From Dallia pectoralis (taxonomy: Eukaryota; Chordata; Actinopteri; Esociformes; Umbridae), in the NCBI GenBank assembly GCA_029465975.1, contig CM055740.1, positions 2,415,267 through 2,479,266 of the forward strand: 64,000 nucleotides of DNA, written 5' to 3'. This document shows positions 13,101 to 28,100 of the stretch, in pieces; the first letter of the stretch is position 1; each line of letters opens with the position of its first letter. A program made the position numbers and the translations under genes. The notes below the pieces were generated by a model, which was not told the origin of the DNA, searched no databases, and saw only the letters and a list, made by a program, of their open reading frames with translations.

Positions 13101-16100
13101 TAAACCCTAATGCCAACATACTCTAGACCCTAATGCCAACATACTCTAAACCCTTATGCCAACATACTATATAAAACTAAACTGATAGACTGGCACTGTT
13201 CTGATGGTCCTGAAATATAACTTAATTAAGGCCATAATTGATTTGTTTATTCACGTTATGTTGGGTTCATCCAGCAACATGTGTGTACTGAGTGCTCTCT
13301 GTATGTGTGTGTTCGCAGGTGGACCCCAACCCATTTGTCGAAAACTGTGTCAGAGACTCGTGTGCCTGTGACTCCGGAGGAGACTGTGAGTGTTTCTGTA
13401 CAGCTGTAGCAGCTTACGCCCAGGCCTGTAACGAGGCAGGAGTGTGTGTTGCATGGAGAACCCCAGAAATATGTCGTGAGTACAACAGAAATATCTTTCT
13501 ATATTTTGGTGTGCTACTTTTTATTACTGGTATTCTGGTAATAAAGTTGTGATAGGCACTAATGCCCTGCTGCATGTACTGCATATCCTGCAAACAGACT
13601 TGTGCTTTCATCTTTTTGTAGCTGTCTTCTGTGACTTCTACAACAAGCCTGATAACTGTACATGGCACTATAACCCGTGCCATGACCCGTGGTACAAGAC
13701 CTGCAAGTATCCATCTGGAAACTATAGCAGCCCTGTCCCCCATCTAGAAGGTAAGGAACCATAAATATAAGGAACCATACCAATAAGGAACCATACGAAT
13801 AGGAAACCATACGAATAGGAAACCATTATAAAAACATACCATTAAAAAATACCATTAAAATGCCAATAAGAAACCATACCAATGAGGAACCATACCAATA
13901 AGGAACCATACCAATGAGGAACCATACCAATAAGGAACCATACCAATAAGGAACCATACCAATAAGGAACCATACCATTGAGGAACCATACCAATGAGGA
14001 ACGTTACATACACATTTGAAAAATGCAGTGCAGACCGAGAGCTCCAGTTCTCCAAAATATTATTTTTAAATAAATTGTGAAAAACAATGGCATAAATAAG
14101 TCAAAACAACTCAATCACATTGTGTTTTCTGTATAGGCTGTTACCCAAAATGCCCTCCAGAGACACCTATATTCAATGAAGATACCGGGGAGTGTGTGGA
14201 GTATTGTCTAATATCAACAACAACAACAACACAACAAACAACAACACCACAACAAACAACATCACCACAACCAACAACAACCACGACAACTACACCAGTA
14301 CCAACAACCACAACACCAGAACCAACTACAACCACACAAGAACCAAGTACAACTACACCAGTAACAACTACAACTACACAAGAAGCAACTACAACAACAC
14401 AAGAACCAAGTACAACTACACAAGAACCAACTACAACCACACAAGAAGCAACTACAACTACACAAGAACCAAGTACAACTACACAAGAACCAACTACAAC
14501 CACACAAGAAGCAACTACAACTACACAAGAACCAAGTACAACTACACAAGAACCAACTACAACAACACAAGAAACAACTACAACAACACAAGAACCAACT
14601 ACAACAACACAAGAACCAACTACAACAACACAAGAACCAACTACAACTACACCAGTACCAACTACAACAACACAAGAAACAACTACACCAACACCAACAC
14701 CTCCTTGTATTCCTACTTGTGACTGGTCAGAATGGTACGATGAAGATGACAGTAAAGATAAGAGTGACTGGGAAACATATTGGAACATAACCCAGAGTGG
14801 TAAAACAGTATGTAATAATCCACTGAATATTGAATGTAGATCAACAAAAGATCCTTCTATGAGTTTTGAGGACTTTGTGAGTTCAACAAATCAGGTTGTA
14901 GAATGCGATGTTGACTTTGGTTTAATATGTGAAGAAAACAAACAGATCACTCGGCCATATAAGTGCTTTAACTATGAGATTAGAGTCAATTGTTGTGTTG
15001 AATGTTACACAACACCGCAAACGCCAAGCACAACAACCGAGACAACCACAAAACTAACAACCACAACACCTGTACCAACAACTACAACCACACCAGTACC
15101 AACTACAACAACAGCAGAACCGACCACAACAACCCAAGAACCAACTACAACCACACCAGTACCAACTACAACAACAGCAGAACTGACCACAACAACCCAA
15201 GAACCAACTACAACTACACCAGTAACAACTACAACAACCCAAGAACCAACTACAACAACACAAGAAACAACTACAACAACCCAAGAACCAACTACAACAA
15301 CACAAGAACCAACTACAACAACACAAGAAACAACTACATCAGTAACAACTACAACAACCCAAGAACCAACTACAACAACACCAGTAACAACTACAACAAC
15401 ACAAGAAACAACTACAACTACACAAGAACCAACTACAACAACCCAAGAACCAACTACAACAACACAAGAAACAACTACACCAACACCAACACCTCCTTGT
15501 ATTCCTACTTGTGACTGGTCAGAATGGTACGATGAAGATGACAGTAAAGATAAGAGTGACTGGGAAACATATTGGAACATAACCCAGAGTGGTAAAACAG
15601 TATGTAATAATCCACTGAATATTGAATGTAGATCAACAAAAGATCCTTCTATGAGTTTTGAGGACTTTGTGAGTTCAACAAATCAGGTTGTAGAATGCGA
15701 TGTTGACTTTGGTTTAATATGTGAAGAAAACAAACAGATCACTCGGCCATATAAGTGCTTTAACTATGAGATTAGAGTCAATTGTTGTGTTGAATGTTAC
15801 ACAACACCGCAAACGCCAAGCACAACAACCGAGACAACCACAAAACTAACAACCACAACACCTGTACCAACAACTACAACCACACCAGTACTAACTACAA
15901 CAACAGCAGAACCGACCACAACAACCCAAGAACCAACTACAACAACACAAGAAACAACTACAACAACCCAAGAACCAACTACAACTACACATGAACCAAC
16001 TACAACAACCCAAGAACCAACTACAACCACACCAGTACCAACTACAACAACAGCAGAACCGACCACAACAACCCAAGAACCAACTACAACCACACCAGTA

Positions 16101-19100
16101 CCAACTACAACAACAGCAGAACCAACTACAACAACCCAAGAACCAACTACAACAACACAAGAAACAACTACAACAACCCAAGAACCAACTACAACTACAC
16201 ATGAACCAACTACAACAACCCAAGAACCAACTACAACCACACCAGTACCAACTACAACAACAGCAGAACCGACCACAACAACCCAAGAACCAACTACAAC
16301 CACACCAGTACCAACTACAACAACAGCAGAACCAACTACAACAACCCAAGAACCAACTACAACTACACCAGTAACAACTACAACAACCCAAGAACCAACT
16401 ACAACTACACAAGAAACAACTACAACAACACAAGAAACAACTACAACAACCCAAGAACCAACTACAACAACACAAGAAACAACTACAACAACACAAGAAA
16501 CAACTACAACTACACCAGTAACAACTACAACAACCCAAGAACCAACTACAACAACACAAGAAACAACTACAACAACACAAGAAACAACTACAACAACCCA
16601 AGAACCAACTACAACAACACAAGAAACAACTACAACAACCCAAGAACCAACTACAACAACACCAGTAACAACTACAACAACACCAGTAACAACTACAACA
16701 ACCCAAGAACCAACTACAACAACCCAAGAACCAACTACAACAACACAAGAAACAACTACAACAACACAAGAACCAACTACAACAACACAAGAAACAACTA
16801 CAACAACACAAGAAACAACTACAACAACCCAAGAACCAACTACAACAACCCAAGAACCAACTACAACCACACCAGTACCAACTACAACAACAGCAGAACC
16901 GACCACAACAACCCAAGAACCAACTACAACCACACCAGTACCAACTACAACAACAGCAGAACCAACTACAACAACCCAAGAACCAACTACAACTACACCA
17001 GTAACAACTACAACAACCCAAGAACCAACTACAACTACACAAGAAACAACTACAACAACACAAGAAACAACTACAACAACCCAAGAACCAACTACAACAA
17101 CACAAGAAACAACTACAACAACCCAAGAACCAACTACAACAACACCAGTAACAACTACAACAACACCAGTAACAACAACCCAAGAACCAACTACAACAAC
17201 CCAAGAACCAACTACAACAACACAAGAAACAACTACAACAACACAAGAACCAACTACAACAACACAAGAAACAACTACAACAACACAAGAAACAACTACA
17301 ACAACCCAAGAACCAACTACAACAACACAAGAAACAACTACAACAACCCAAGAACCAACTACAACAACACAAGAAACAACTACAACAACACAAGAAACAA
17401 CTACAACAACCCAAGAAACAACTACAACAACACAAGAAACAACTACAACAACCCAAGAACCAACTACAACAACCCAAGAACCAACTACAACAACCCAAGA
17501 ACCAACCACAACCACTACAACCACAACCACAACTGTATCACCAAGTCCACCACCAATCACCTGTCCTGAATGGGACAAAGTGGTACGTTCCCCATTATTA
17601 CCGTCACATTATCACACAAACGTATTAAGTTTAATAACTACACGGTTCCCCGTTATTACCGTCACATTATCACACAAACGTATTAAGTTTAATAACTACA
17701 CGGTTCCCCATTATTACCGTCACATTATCACACAAACGTATTAAGTTTAATAACTACACGGTTCCCCATTATTACCGTCACATTATCACACAAACGTATT
17801 AAGTTTAATAACTACACGGTTCCCCATTATTACCGTCACATTATCACACAAACGTATTAAGTTTAATAACTACACGGTTCCCCATTATTACCGTCACATT
17901 ATCACACAAACGTATTAAGTTTAATAACTACACGGTTCCCCGTTAGTGCTGGTCCCTGCATCCCTTCATGTAATCGTTTAACGTGAAATGTTCCTTCTTT
18001 CCCGACATCAGCAAAATGAGACTTTCTGGATCTGCAACTGCACGCTGGCCAGATGCATTGAAAACAACACAATTGAGATAATTAAGTATCCATGCCCGAC
18101 GCCCGAGCCAATCACATGCGCTAACGGGGAGAAATCTGTGCTGCGGTGGGATGAGTTCTATTGCTGTAAACACTACGTCTGCGAGTGTGAGTAGTGAAAC
18201 CTGGACGAGAACATATATGGCACCTCTTGTCATTATTTTCCTTCTTCCTGTTCTTTGACGTGGGCAAGCAAAATGCAGAAACCACGATGCCCCACAGGAG
18301 GATGTTTCAGAAACTCTGCCCAGGCGCATTTCAGGGGACGATTATGTGGTTGGCCAGAAATGTGACGGTTCTTTTCCAGAACTTGGGTATTTAATTTGTA
18401 TTTTGACATGACAGATAACCCTAATCAGCCTGTCTTTATAAAATGTTCCTTACAGGTGTCTTTTTTATTATTGAAAACAAAGGCACAATATACATTATCA
18501 TGTGAACAGTATACAAATGTATATTACATTTAACACAAAATCAAAAAATAAAGAAACAAAGAGGAAATTATAAATTGACAGGAATCAAGAAAAACATTAA
18601 TGTAGTCAGGTTGAGGTTTCAGGGAAAACATTGTCATACTCTCTTATTAGCTTGTTAATTTTTGTTTATCATTTATCAATCTGAGTGACCTGAATAAGGA
18701 CTTCAGTTCTAAGAGGAAGGGAGCAAACCTAGGTAGTGAGCTGGAGAACCTCTGCGTGTGAATGTAAAATTTTGCGTAAAGGATAAAGAAATTAACTAGA
18801 TAATCAAGTGAGCTATTTCGTTACAGGTGTCTGTGAGGGCTGGGGGGACCCTCACTACGTCACATTCGACGGGCTCTTCTACAGTTTCCAAGGCAACTGT
18901 ACCTACGTGCTGATGGAGGAGATGAGGCCACGGTTTAACTTCAGGATCTACATAGACAATGTATACTGTGATCCCACAGAAGATGTTTCCTGTCCTCGAG
19001 CCATCATCGTGTCTTACGGATCAGCCATCATAACACTGAAGAATAACAACCTTATTGGCGCTGCTAAATTGGAGGTAATTTAAAGGGGGAGAAACCGGCT

Positions 19101-22100
19101 CAGAAATCTACATGAGCATTCAAGGTTATGTTAATTAAATTACTGTATTTATGGCCAGAAAATATGAATGATTTAAGACTTCTCAACATCATATTGAGAC
19201 AAATCTATATACAATTTTTTAATCTACTGAAATGACCCTGCAATATCGAGATAGTGTGTTTCGCAATCACTTGGCCTTTTTTATAAGAAGTCGTCATGAT
19301 TGACTGATTCTGCCTCAGCACTTATACTCAGCACTCATACTCAGCACTCATACTCAGCACTCATACTCAGCACTTATACTCAGCACTCATACTCAGCACT
19401 TATACTCAGCACTCATACTCAGCACTCATACTCAGCACTCATACTCAGCACTCATACTCAGCACTCATACTCAGCACTTATACTCAGCACTCATACTCAG
19501 CACTCATACTCAGCACTCATACTCAGCACTTATACTCAGCACTCATACTCAGCACTCATACTCAGCACTCATACTCAGCACTTATACTCAGCACTCATAC
19601 TCAGCACTTATACTCAGCACTCATACTCAGCACTCATACTCAGCACTCATACTCAGCACTTATACTCAGCACTTATACTCAGCACTTATACTCAGCACTC
19701 ATACTCAGCACTTATACTCAGCACTCATACTCAGCACTTATACTCAGCACTCATACTCAGCACTCATACTCAGCACTCATACTCAGCACTCATACTCAGC
19801 ACTCATACTCAGCACGTATACTCAGCACTTATACTCAGCACTCATACTCAGCACTCATACTCAGCACTTATACTCAGCACTTATACTCAGCACTCATACT
19901 CAGCACTTATACTCAGCACTCATACTCAGCACTTATACTCAGCACTCATACTCAGCACTTATACTCAGCACTCATACTCAGCACTCATACTCAGCACTCA
20001 TACTCAGCACTTATACTCAGCACTCATACTCAGCACTTATACTCAGCACTCATACTCAGCACTTATACTCAGCACTCATACTCAGCACTCATACTCAGCA
20101 CTCATACTCAGCACTTATACTCAGCACTCATACTCAGCACTTATACTCAGCACTCATACTCAGCACTCATACTCAGCACTTATACTCAGCACTCATACTC
20201 AGCACGTATACTCAGCACTTATACTCAGCACTCATACTCAGCACTTATACTCAGCACTTATACTCAGCACTCATACTCAGCACTCATACTCAGCACTCAT
20301 ACTCAGCACTTATACTCAGCACTTATACTCAGCACTCATACTCAGCACTCATACTCAGCACTTATACTCAGCACTCATACTCAGCACGTATACTCAGCAC
20401 TTATACTCAGCACTCATACTCAGCACTCATACTCAGCACTCATACTCAGCACGTATACTCAGCACTTATACTCAGCACTTATACTCAGCACTCATACTCA
20501 GCACTCATACTCAGCACTCATACTCAGCACTTATACTCAGCACTCATACTCAGCACTCATACTCAGCACTCATACTCAGCACTTATACTCAGCACTCATA
20601 CTCAGCACTCATACTCAGCACTCATACTCAGCACTCATACTCAGCACTCATACTCAGCACTTATACTCAGCACTCATACTCAGCACACATACTCAGCACT
20701 TATACTCAGCACTCATACTCAGCACTCATACTCAGCACTCATACTTAGCACTTATACTCAGCACTCATACTCAGCACTCATACTCAGCACTCATACTCAG
20801 CACTCATACTCAGGCCTTATACTCAGCACTTATACTCAGCACTTATACTCCACACTCATACTCAGCACTCATACTCAGCACTCATACTCAGCACTCATAC
20901 TCAGCACTTATACTCAGCACTCATACTCAGCACTTATTCTCAGCACTTATACTCAGCACTTATACTCCACACTCATACTCAGCACTCATACTCAGCACTC
21001 ATACTCAGCACTCATACTCAGCACTTATACTCAGCACTCATACTCAGCACTTATACTCAGCACTTATACTCAGCACTTATACTCAGCACTCATACTCAGC
21101 ACTTATACTCAGCACTTATACTCAGCACTCATACTCAGCACTTATACTCAGCACTTATACTCAGCACTTATACTCAGCACTTATACTCAGCACTTATACT
21201 CAGCACTCATACTCAGCACTTATACTCAGCACTCATACTCAGCACTTATACTCAGCACTCATACTCAGCACTTATACTCAGCACTCATACTCAGCACTCA
21301 TACTCAGCACTTATACTCAGCACTCATACTCAGCACTTATACTCAGCACTCATACTCAGCACTTATACTCAGCACTCATACTCAGCACTCATACTCAGCA
21401 CTTATACTCAGCACTCATACTCAGCACTTATACTCAGCACTCATACTCAGCACTTATACTCAGCACTCATACTCAGCACTTATACTCAGCACTCATACTC
21501 AGCACTTATACTCAGCACTCATACTCAGCACTTATACTCAGCACTCATACTCAGCACTTATACTCAGCACTCATACTCAGCACTTATACTCAGCACTCAT
21601 ACTCAGCACGTATACTCAGCACTTATACTCAGCACTCATACTCAGCACTTATACTCAGCACTTATACTCAGCACTCAGCATACCCACCAAGGCTAAACCT
21701 CTCTCCTATCCTTCTCTCCTTGACACCACTCATTAAGGCGAGTATTGATGGAAACGTCCTGAAGCTACCATTCAAGCAATATGGTATAAAGGTGATGTCC
21801 TCTGGAATCAATATGGTCTTGGAGATAAAACACCTCGAGGTGATTGTCACCTTTGGGATCACAGGTTTTAGCGTGTACCTTCCCTGGAGGCTCTTTGGTA
21901 ACAATACCCAGGGACATTGTGGTAAGTACTTTTAATTTATGTATTTATTTAGGGGAAACACATTTTTATTTACACTGGTGTCCAGTATTACAACAATAAA
22001 TATTTATTTTAAAATAATATATACGAATTAGTTATACATTTTTTTATCACTTGACATAACCAGAACCAAGATCTGTGCATAGTTTTAAAAGCCAAACTAA

Positions 22101-25100
22101 ATAGTCTTTGAAATTTAGGGACATATTTTATTCAAGGTTAGAGCTTACCAAGTAGCCTTGTTTTTCTTTAACAATTTAACAGTTTTTCTTTAACATTGTA
22201 ATATTTTGGATATTTCTCTTTGATGTCTCAGTGCCTTCAGAAATCATTCAAACCTTAAGTTGAAGGTCCATAACAGTTTAAACGATTGTTAAATTACCAT
22301 TTTGCAGACCCTGTTTCTGAGAAGCATCCCCATATCATGATGCTCCCACCGCCATGAAATTAGGCTTGCAGAGATCTTTTATCTTGCTGAAATCTGAAGC
22401 TCTGTTAGTGAAATTTTTTTATTGATCACTTCCCTGAGCAAGGCCCATTTTTATTAAATTATTATATATTATTTCTTTATTACAGAGGATTCTCATTGAG
22501 AACATAGTCTCATTTCCAAAGGGGCGCCTTGAACAACATACATTATACAAACAAAACACTCATCACATTTGAATGCACAAAATGAATGAAATTGACTGCA
22601 AAAAATATATCAATTATCAATTATATATTAAGTATATAACACACCAATTTGTAGACAATGTGAAGGAGTCTGTGAAACTTTGTGAAGCTATTGTAAATGT
22701 TATTGTAAAAGTTCTGTATACTGTATTTCCTAAATGTGGGAGCGCTCCAATGAAAATTGTTGGTATAAATCTTAGTGTCTTCAAATGTCAAATTAGCAAC
22801 CTTAACTTTAACTGTATGTGACCCTTTCAGGAACATGTAACAACAACCAGGCAGATGATTGCATGTTGCCTAGTGGTCAACTGTTGGACAGCTGTGCTGT
22901 GATGGCAGATTACTGGCCTGCCAATGACATCACCAAGCCTGAATGCAACGCGCCATCTGTTACACCAACAAAGTTTCCTCTTCCTGAACCCACACTGAAG
23001 CCATGCAAACCCGATACTTCTGTCTGTGAAATCTTGAAGAGCAGGTAAACATTCTTTAAAAGACAGTGTTCAAGTTCTCAAGTAGAGTCAACTTTACTCT
23101 GATTTTATTTGTTAATATTTCATTGGAAGGCAAAATTGCAAGCTCTGATATGTAAGTTCACAAAATACAGCACTGATTACTGTTTTTCGATCCACAGCGT
23201 CTTTGCGGCCTGCCATCCGTTTATCTCTCCGGATAACTTCTACCAGGGTTGTGTCTATGACAGCTGTCGCATGTCCAACCCCGCTGTGGAGTGCACCAGT
23301 CTGCAGACATATGCTGGAGCCTGCGCCCAAAAGGGAATCTGTGTCCACTGGAGAAATCACACCACCTCCTGTGGTACGCTCTCTGTCCTAGTTACAGTTG
23401 TTTTGGTTGGACTCACTGTGTTAGATTGTCCCGTTATATACTCTCCAAAGTATGTGTATTTTAAAAATAGAGAATTGCATTAGTTTACCAATACAACATC
23501 TAAGGAGCAGTTTGAGCTACCTGTCTTCAACATTGTCAGAACAAAATAGGACTGTGGTATTCGGTCAATCCAGCAATTCATTAGTGGTCTGATCCTGTAT
23601 ATTCTTAAAGTGCTGTTGAAATTTACTAATTTGCTCTGGTGCAATGACTGGAACCCTATGGAAATGTATGCTAGCTATCATTTGGATACAGACATAAATG
23701 AAATAGAAATATTTTTTTTCGACAAAATAGTGCCTAAGAGATTCCCGATTTAACCGTATCGCCAAACAGTTGTGTCATTTTTTCTTATTATTATCGCCAC
23801 CAACCTAAACCACCGTGACCTCGCTAGTACTTTTCCAGACATGTTCATTAATGTTAGAGGTGTTGGAAACAAGTTGGGTAATTGTGTAAATGAAGTCTTG
23901 TAAAGGGAATTATTCTACACATTTACCCGTTACACTTTGGTGCCAAAGTTGATCAAACTGAAAAAAGTCTTAACTTTAGATTATTCATTCTGTAGTCACA
24001 TTTGCTTATTCAAATCTGAATGCCATATTTTTGACTAAATGCGTCTTTCTGCAACAGTAAGCGACTGCCCAGCTGGCAAAATCTACAAGCCTTGTGGTCC
24101 TGCGGAACAGCCAGCCTGTGATGACAAGTGGGTTTCTATTTAAAGACTTTCTTGCACTTTCATTGTCCTTTAGTTCCCACAACTTCGACTGAGGTAGAAC
24201 GTTATGGCTATGCATTTAGGAAAAAGTTGTAGTTGTGGTAAATAAAAATATGAATCCTCACTGTAATGTTTTACAGTCCAGATGAGTCCAGAGTTAACTT
24301 CACTACAGAAGGCTGCTTCTGTCCTGATGGCATGAAACTCTTCAGCAAGGACTCAGGCATCTGTGTTAATAAGTGTGGTGAGTGTTTCCATTCCCCAGTC
24401 ATCATAACTGATCATAAGTGATTATAGCTGATCATAAGTGATCATATGACAAGTCAGGAAATTGAGTTACTTTCACTGGTCCATTTTGAGTTGATAATAA
24501 TTGATGGTGTCTGTGTTTCTGTAGGATGCCTTGATCCTGACAATGTTCCCAGAGAGGTAAGCTAGGCCTACATTTATTCACTTAGATGTTCCTAGAGGGG
24601 TAAGCTAGGCCTACATTTATTCACTTAAATGTTCCCAGAGAGGTAAGCTAGGCCTACATTTATTCACTTAAATGTTCCCAGAGAGGTAAGCTAGGCCTAC
24701 ATTTAGTCACTTAAATGTTCCCAGAGAGGTAAGCTAGGCCTACATTTAGTCACTTAAATGTTCCCAGAGAGGTAAGCTAGGCCTACATTTAGTCACTTAA
24801 ATGTTCCCAGAGAGGTAAGCTAGGCCTACATTTAGTCACTTAAATGTTCCCAGAGAGGTAAGCTAGCTAGCTAAGCTTATTTCTTATACATTACTAGGCA
24901 CTATATTTCAAATACATTATGAGGCCCCCTATTTCTCATACATTACTAGACACTATATTTCTAATACATTATGAGGCCCCCTATTTCTTATACATTACTA
25001 GGCACTATATTTCTAATACATTATGAGGCCCCCTATTTCTTATACATTTTGAGGCACCCTATTTCTTATACATTACTAGGCACCCTAAATCCTGCACACT

Positions 25101-28100
25101 AACTTGCTCACTATTGAAACTATATATTTAACTATATTTAACCAAACCTATGATGGAATGACCCTACCTTGCTGTTCCATATCACAGTTCAACGAGAGGT
25201 TTGAGTACAAATGCCAGGATTGCGTTTGTGAAGAGTCCACCAAGACTGTGACCTGTAAACATATGGTCTGCCCCAAACCGCCAGTGACGACGTGCACCGG
25301 ACCTGGATTTGTATTGGTCAACCAAACAGACCCGTCCAATACCTGCTGCACGACTCTGTTCTGCCGTAAGGTTCTACAAATTTATTGTCACCTGAAATGC
25401 TCTATTATTATAAAAAATATTATTTAATTTCTCAAGTAGAAATTACTGGACTAGACCGTTGTTTGGTTGTCCTCACGACACCACTGGAAACGAATGGATC
25501 CCACCGTGTTCCCCAAAATAAATATTAGAATCTAAGGCTACAATAATTATGGTAAATGTGTAACCACGCAATATGCTACACAGAACCAGCCCATGGTATT
25601 ATGTAAAGATATGAACCAGCCCATGGTATTATGTAAAGATATGACCAAATTATGTTTCTCTTCTTAGGTTGTGACAGCAGCACTTGCCCAACTTCTAAGA
25701 TGGAGTGTGATGTTGGATATCTGCTGGTGGTGTCTGTTCCTGAGGGGAAATGCTGCCCAGAGCACACATGTGGTACAATCACTGCATACAGACAGTGTCC
25801 TAATCCCATCTCCCTAACCCTGTGTCCTAATCCCATCTCCCTTACCCTGTCTTCTAATCCCATCTCCCTTACCCTGTGTCCTAATCCCATCTCCCTAACC
25901 CTGTGTCCTAATCCCATCTCCCTAACCCTGTGTCCTAATCCCATCTCCCTAACCCTGTGTCCTAATCCCATCTCCCTAACCCTGTGTCCTAATCCCATCT
26001 CCCTAACCCTGTGTCCTAATCCCATCTCCCTTACCCTGTCTTCTAATCCCATCTCCCTAACCCCGGGTCCTAATCCCATCTCCCTAACCCTGTGTCCTAA
26101 TCCCAACTCCCTTACCCTGTGTCCTAATCCCATCTCCCTTACCCTGTCTTCTAATCCCATCTCCCTTACCCTGTGTCCTAATCCCATCTCCCTTACCCTG
26201 TGTCCTAATCCCATCTCCCTCTTTCTCCATCTCCTCCCAGAGCCTAAAGGAGTTTGTGTCCACAAAGGCACTGAATACCTGGTAAGTAATATTCCGCCCT
26301 GGCATCATAATTCATAATTGTTACGAAACACTCAGTACAGCTGGTCTTAATTAAAGTTATGTTGCATATTTGTTTTAATGTCGCAGCACGTATACAGTAC
26401 ATCTAAGGGGGTTTAATGTCAGGGAATGTGCACCATTGTCAAGTTTCCCCTGTGTGATGTCTGATGAGTACTTCGTGTTTTCTTCAAGCCTTCGTCTGAA
26501 GTACCAGGACCTGGGTGCCAGACGTGCACCTGTACCAATGTAGTGGATCCCAAGTCAAGTCTTTTCAAAATTGACTGTGAATATTTGGAATGTGTAAAGA
26601 ATTGTGAAGAGGTAGGCTATATCCTGGGATACATGCTGTCTGGAACTGTCGGACGAACAAATGGTTTAATCATTAGTATTATTATTGGATAGGGCCACAA
26701 TGTGTTCCTCTCGTCCTATAGGGATTCAAGTACCAAGAACCAGACCATTTATCAGAAGACTGTTGTGGTAAATGTGTTCAGACCCACTGCATCCTCCAGC
26801 TCAATGGGACCATGCAGTTGTTGAAGGTAGGATCCGTCTCTGTAGTTAACCATTATTAACAAAGACATTAAATGTTAAATGTGTCACTATTTAGAATTTG
26901 TGTTTCTGTGTGCATGTGCCCCTGTGTTTACGTTTTTGTGTGTGCTTCTGTCTCCCTTTGTGTGATCAGCATGGAGACGTATGGTCAGCTCCTGGTGAGA
27001 AGTGCCAGCAGTACAACTGTATAAAGGAAAAAGGTAGATTTTTGTCCCAAAGAGCCGACATCCACTGTCCACTATTTCAGCAGAGCAACTGCGAACCGGT
27101 GAGTAGAGTACACAGCATGTCAGGAATCCCACAGACTCCCCTTCAATTATCACTTTAATTCCAGAAGTATGTTCTTGAGTTGGACGGCCCAACAGTTTTC
27201 AGTTGACTGGTAAAAATGTATTTTCTAATGTATCATTGCACCTGTGTTTATTCCTGCAGGGTACAATTCAGACTGCTGCAAATGGCTGCTGCAGTATCTG
27301 TAAGTGTGCCCAGTGAAATGTGTTAGGCTGTCATAAGTCAATTTATTGAGCAGATGCTCTTATTGCAAATGAGCATAATGCATTTTTGTGATATTTCTGT
27401 CTCTCGATCCCAGGTATAGAGATAGACAAGGCCTGCAAGATAGGATCCATGAAAACTAAAGTATCTTACAAGGGCTGCCAGTCTGTGTTGGATGTGGACA
27501 TGCCATACTGTGAGGGATCTTGCAACACCTTCACAAAGTGAGTGTAACATTACATCACTAATAGCACAACTAAATAGAGTGAGTGTAGTGACATCACTAA
27601 TAGCACAGCTATATAAAGTGAGTGTAACATTACATCACTAATAGCACAACTAAATAGAGTGAGTGTAGTGACATCACTAATAGCACAGCTATATAAAGTG
27701 AGTGTAACATTACATCACTAATAGCACAACTAAATAGAGTGAGTGTAGTGACATCACTAATAGCACAGCTATATAAAGTGGGTGTAACATTACATCACTA
27801 ATAGCACAACTAAATAGAGTGAGTGTAAGGACATCACTAATAGCACAGCTATATAAAGTGAGTGTAACATTACATCACTAATAGCACAACTAAATAGAGT
27901 GAGTGTAGTGACATCACTAATAGCACAGCTATATAAAGTGAGTGTAACATTACATCACTAATAGCACAACTAAATAGAGTGAGTGTAGTGACATCACTAA
28001 TAGCACAGCTATATAAAGTGAGTGTAACATTACATCACTAATAGCACAACTAAATAGAGTGAGTGTAAGGACATCACTAATAGCACAGCTATATAAAGTG

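Noticed and set aside
11865..13168. Telomere-like taaaccctaa words
   Set aside because: They are part of a 24-bp minisatellite unit and are not repeated as a six- or seven-base telomere motif.
15797..17578. Long minus-strand open frame of 593 codons (Val/Ser/Gly repeats)
   Set aside because: It is the exact antisense of the PTS repeats; A/C-rich repeats contain no stop in several frames. The sense strand has mucin borders and CysD domains.
19300..20748. 482-codon open frame of SYSALILSTHTQH repeats
   Set aside because: Produced by the 13-bp satellite (three units are 13 codons); no splice sites or homology, and it lies in an intron.
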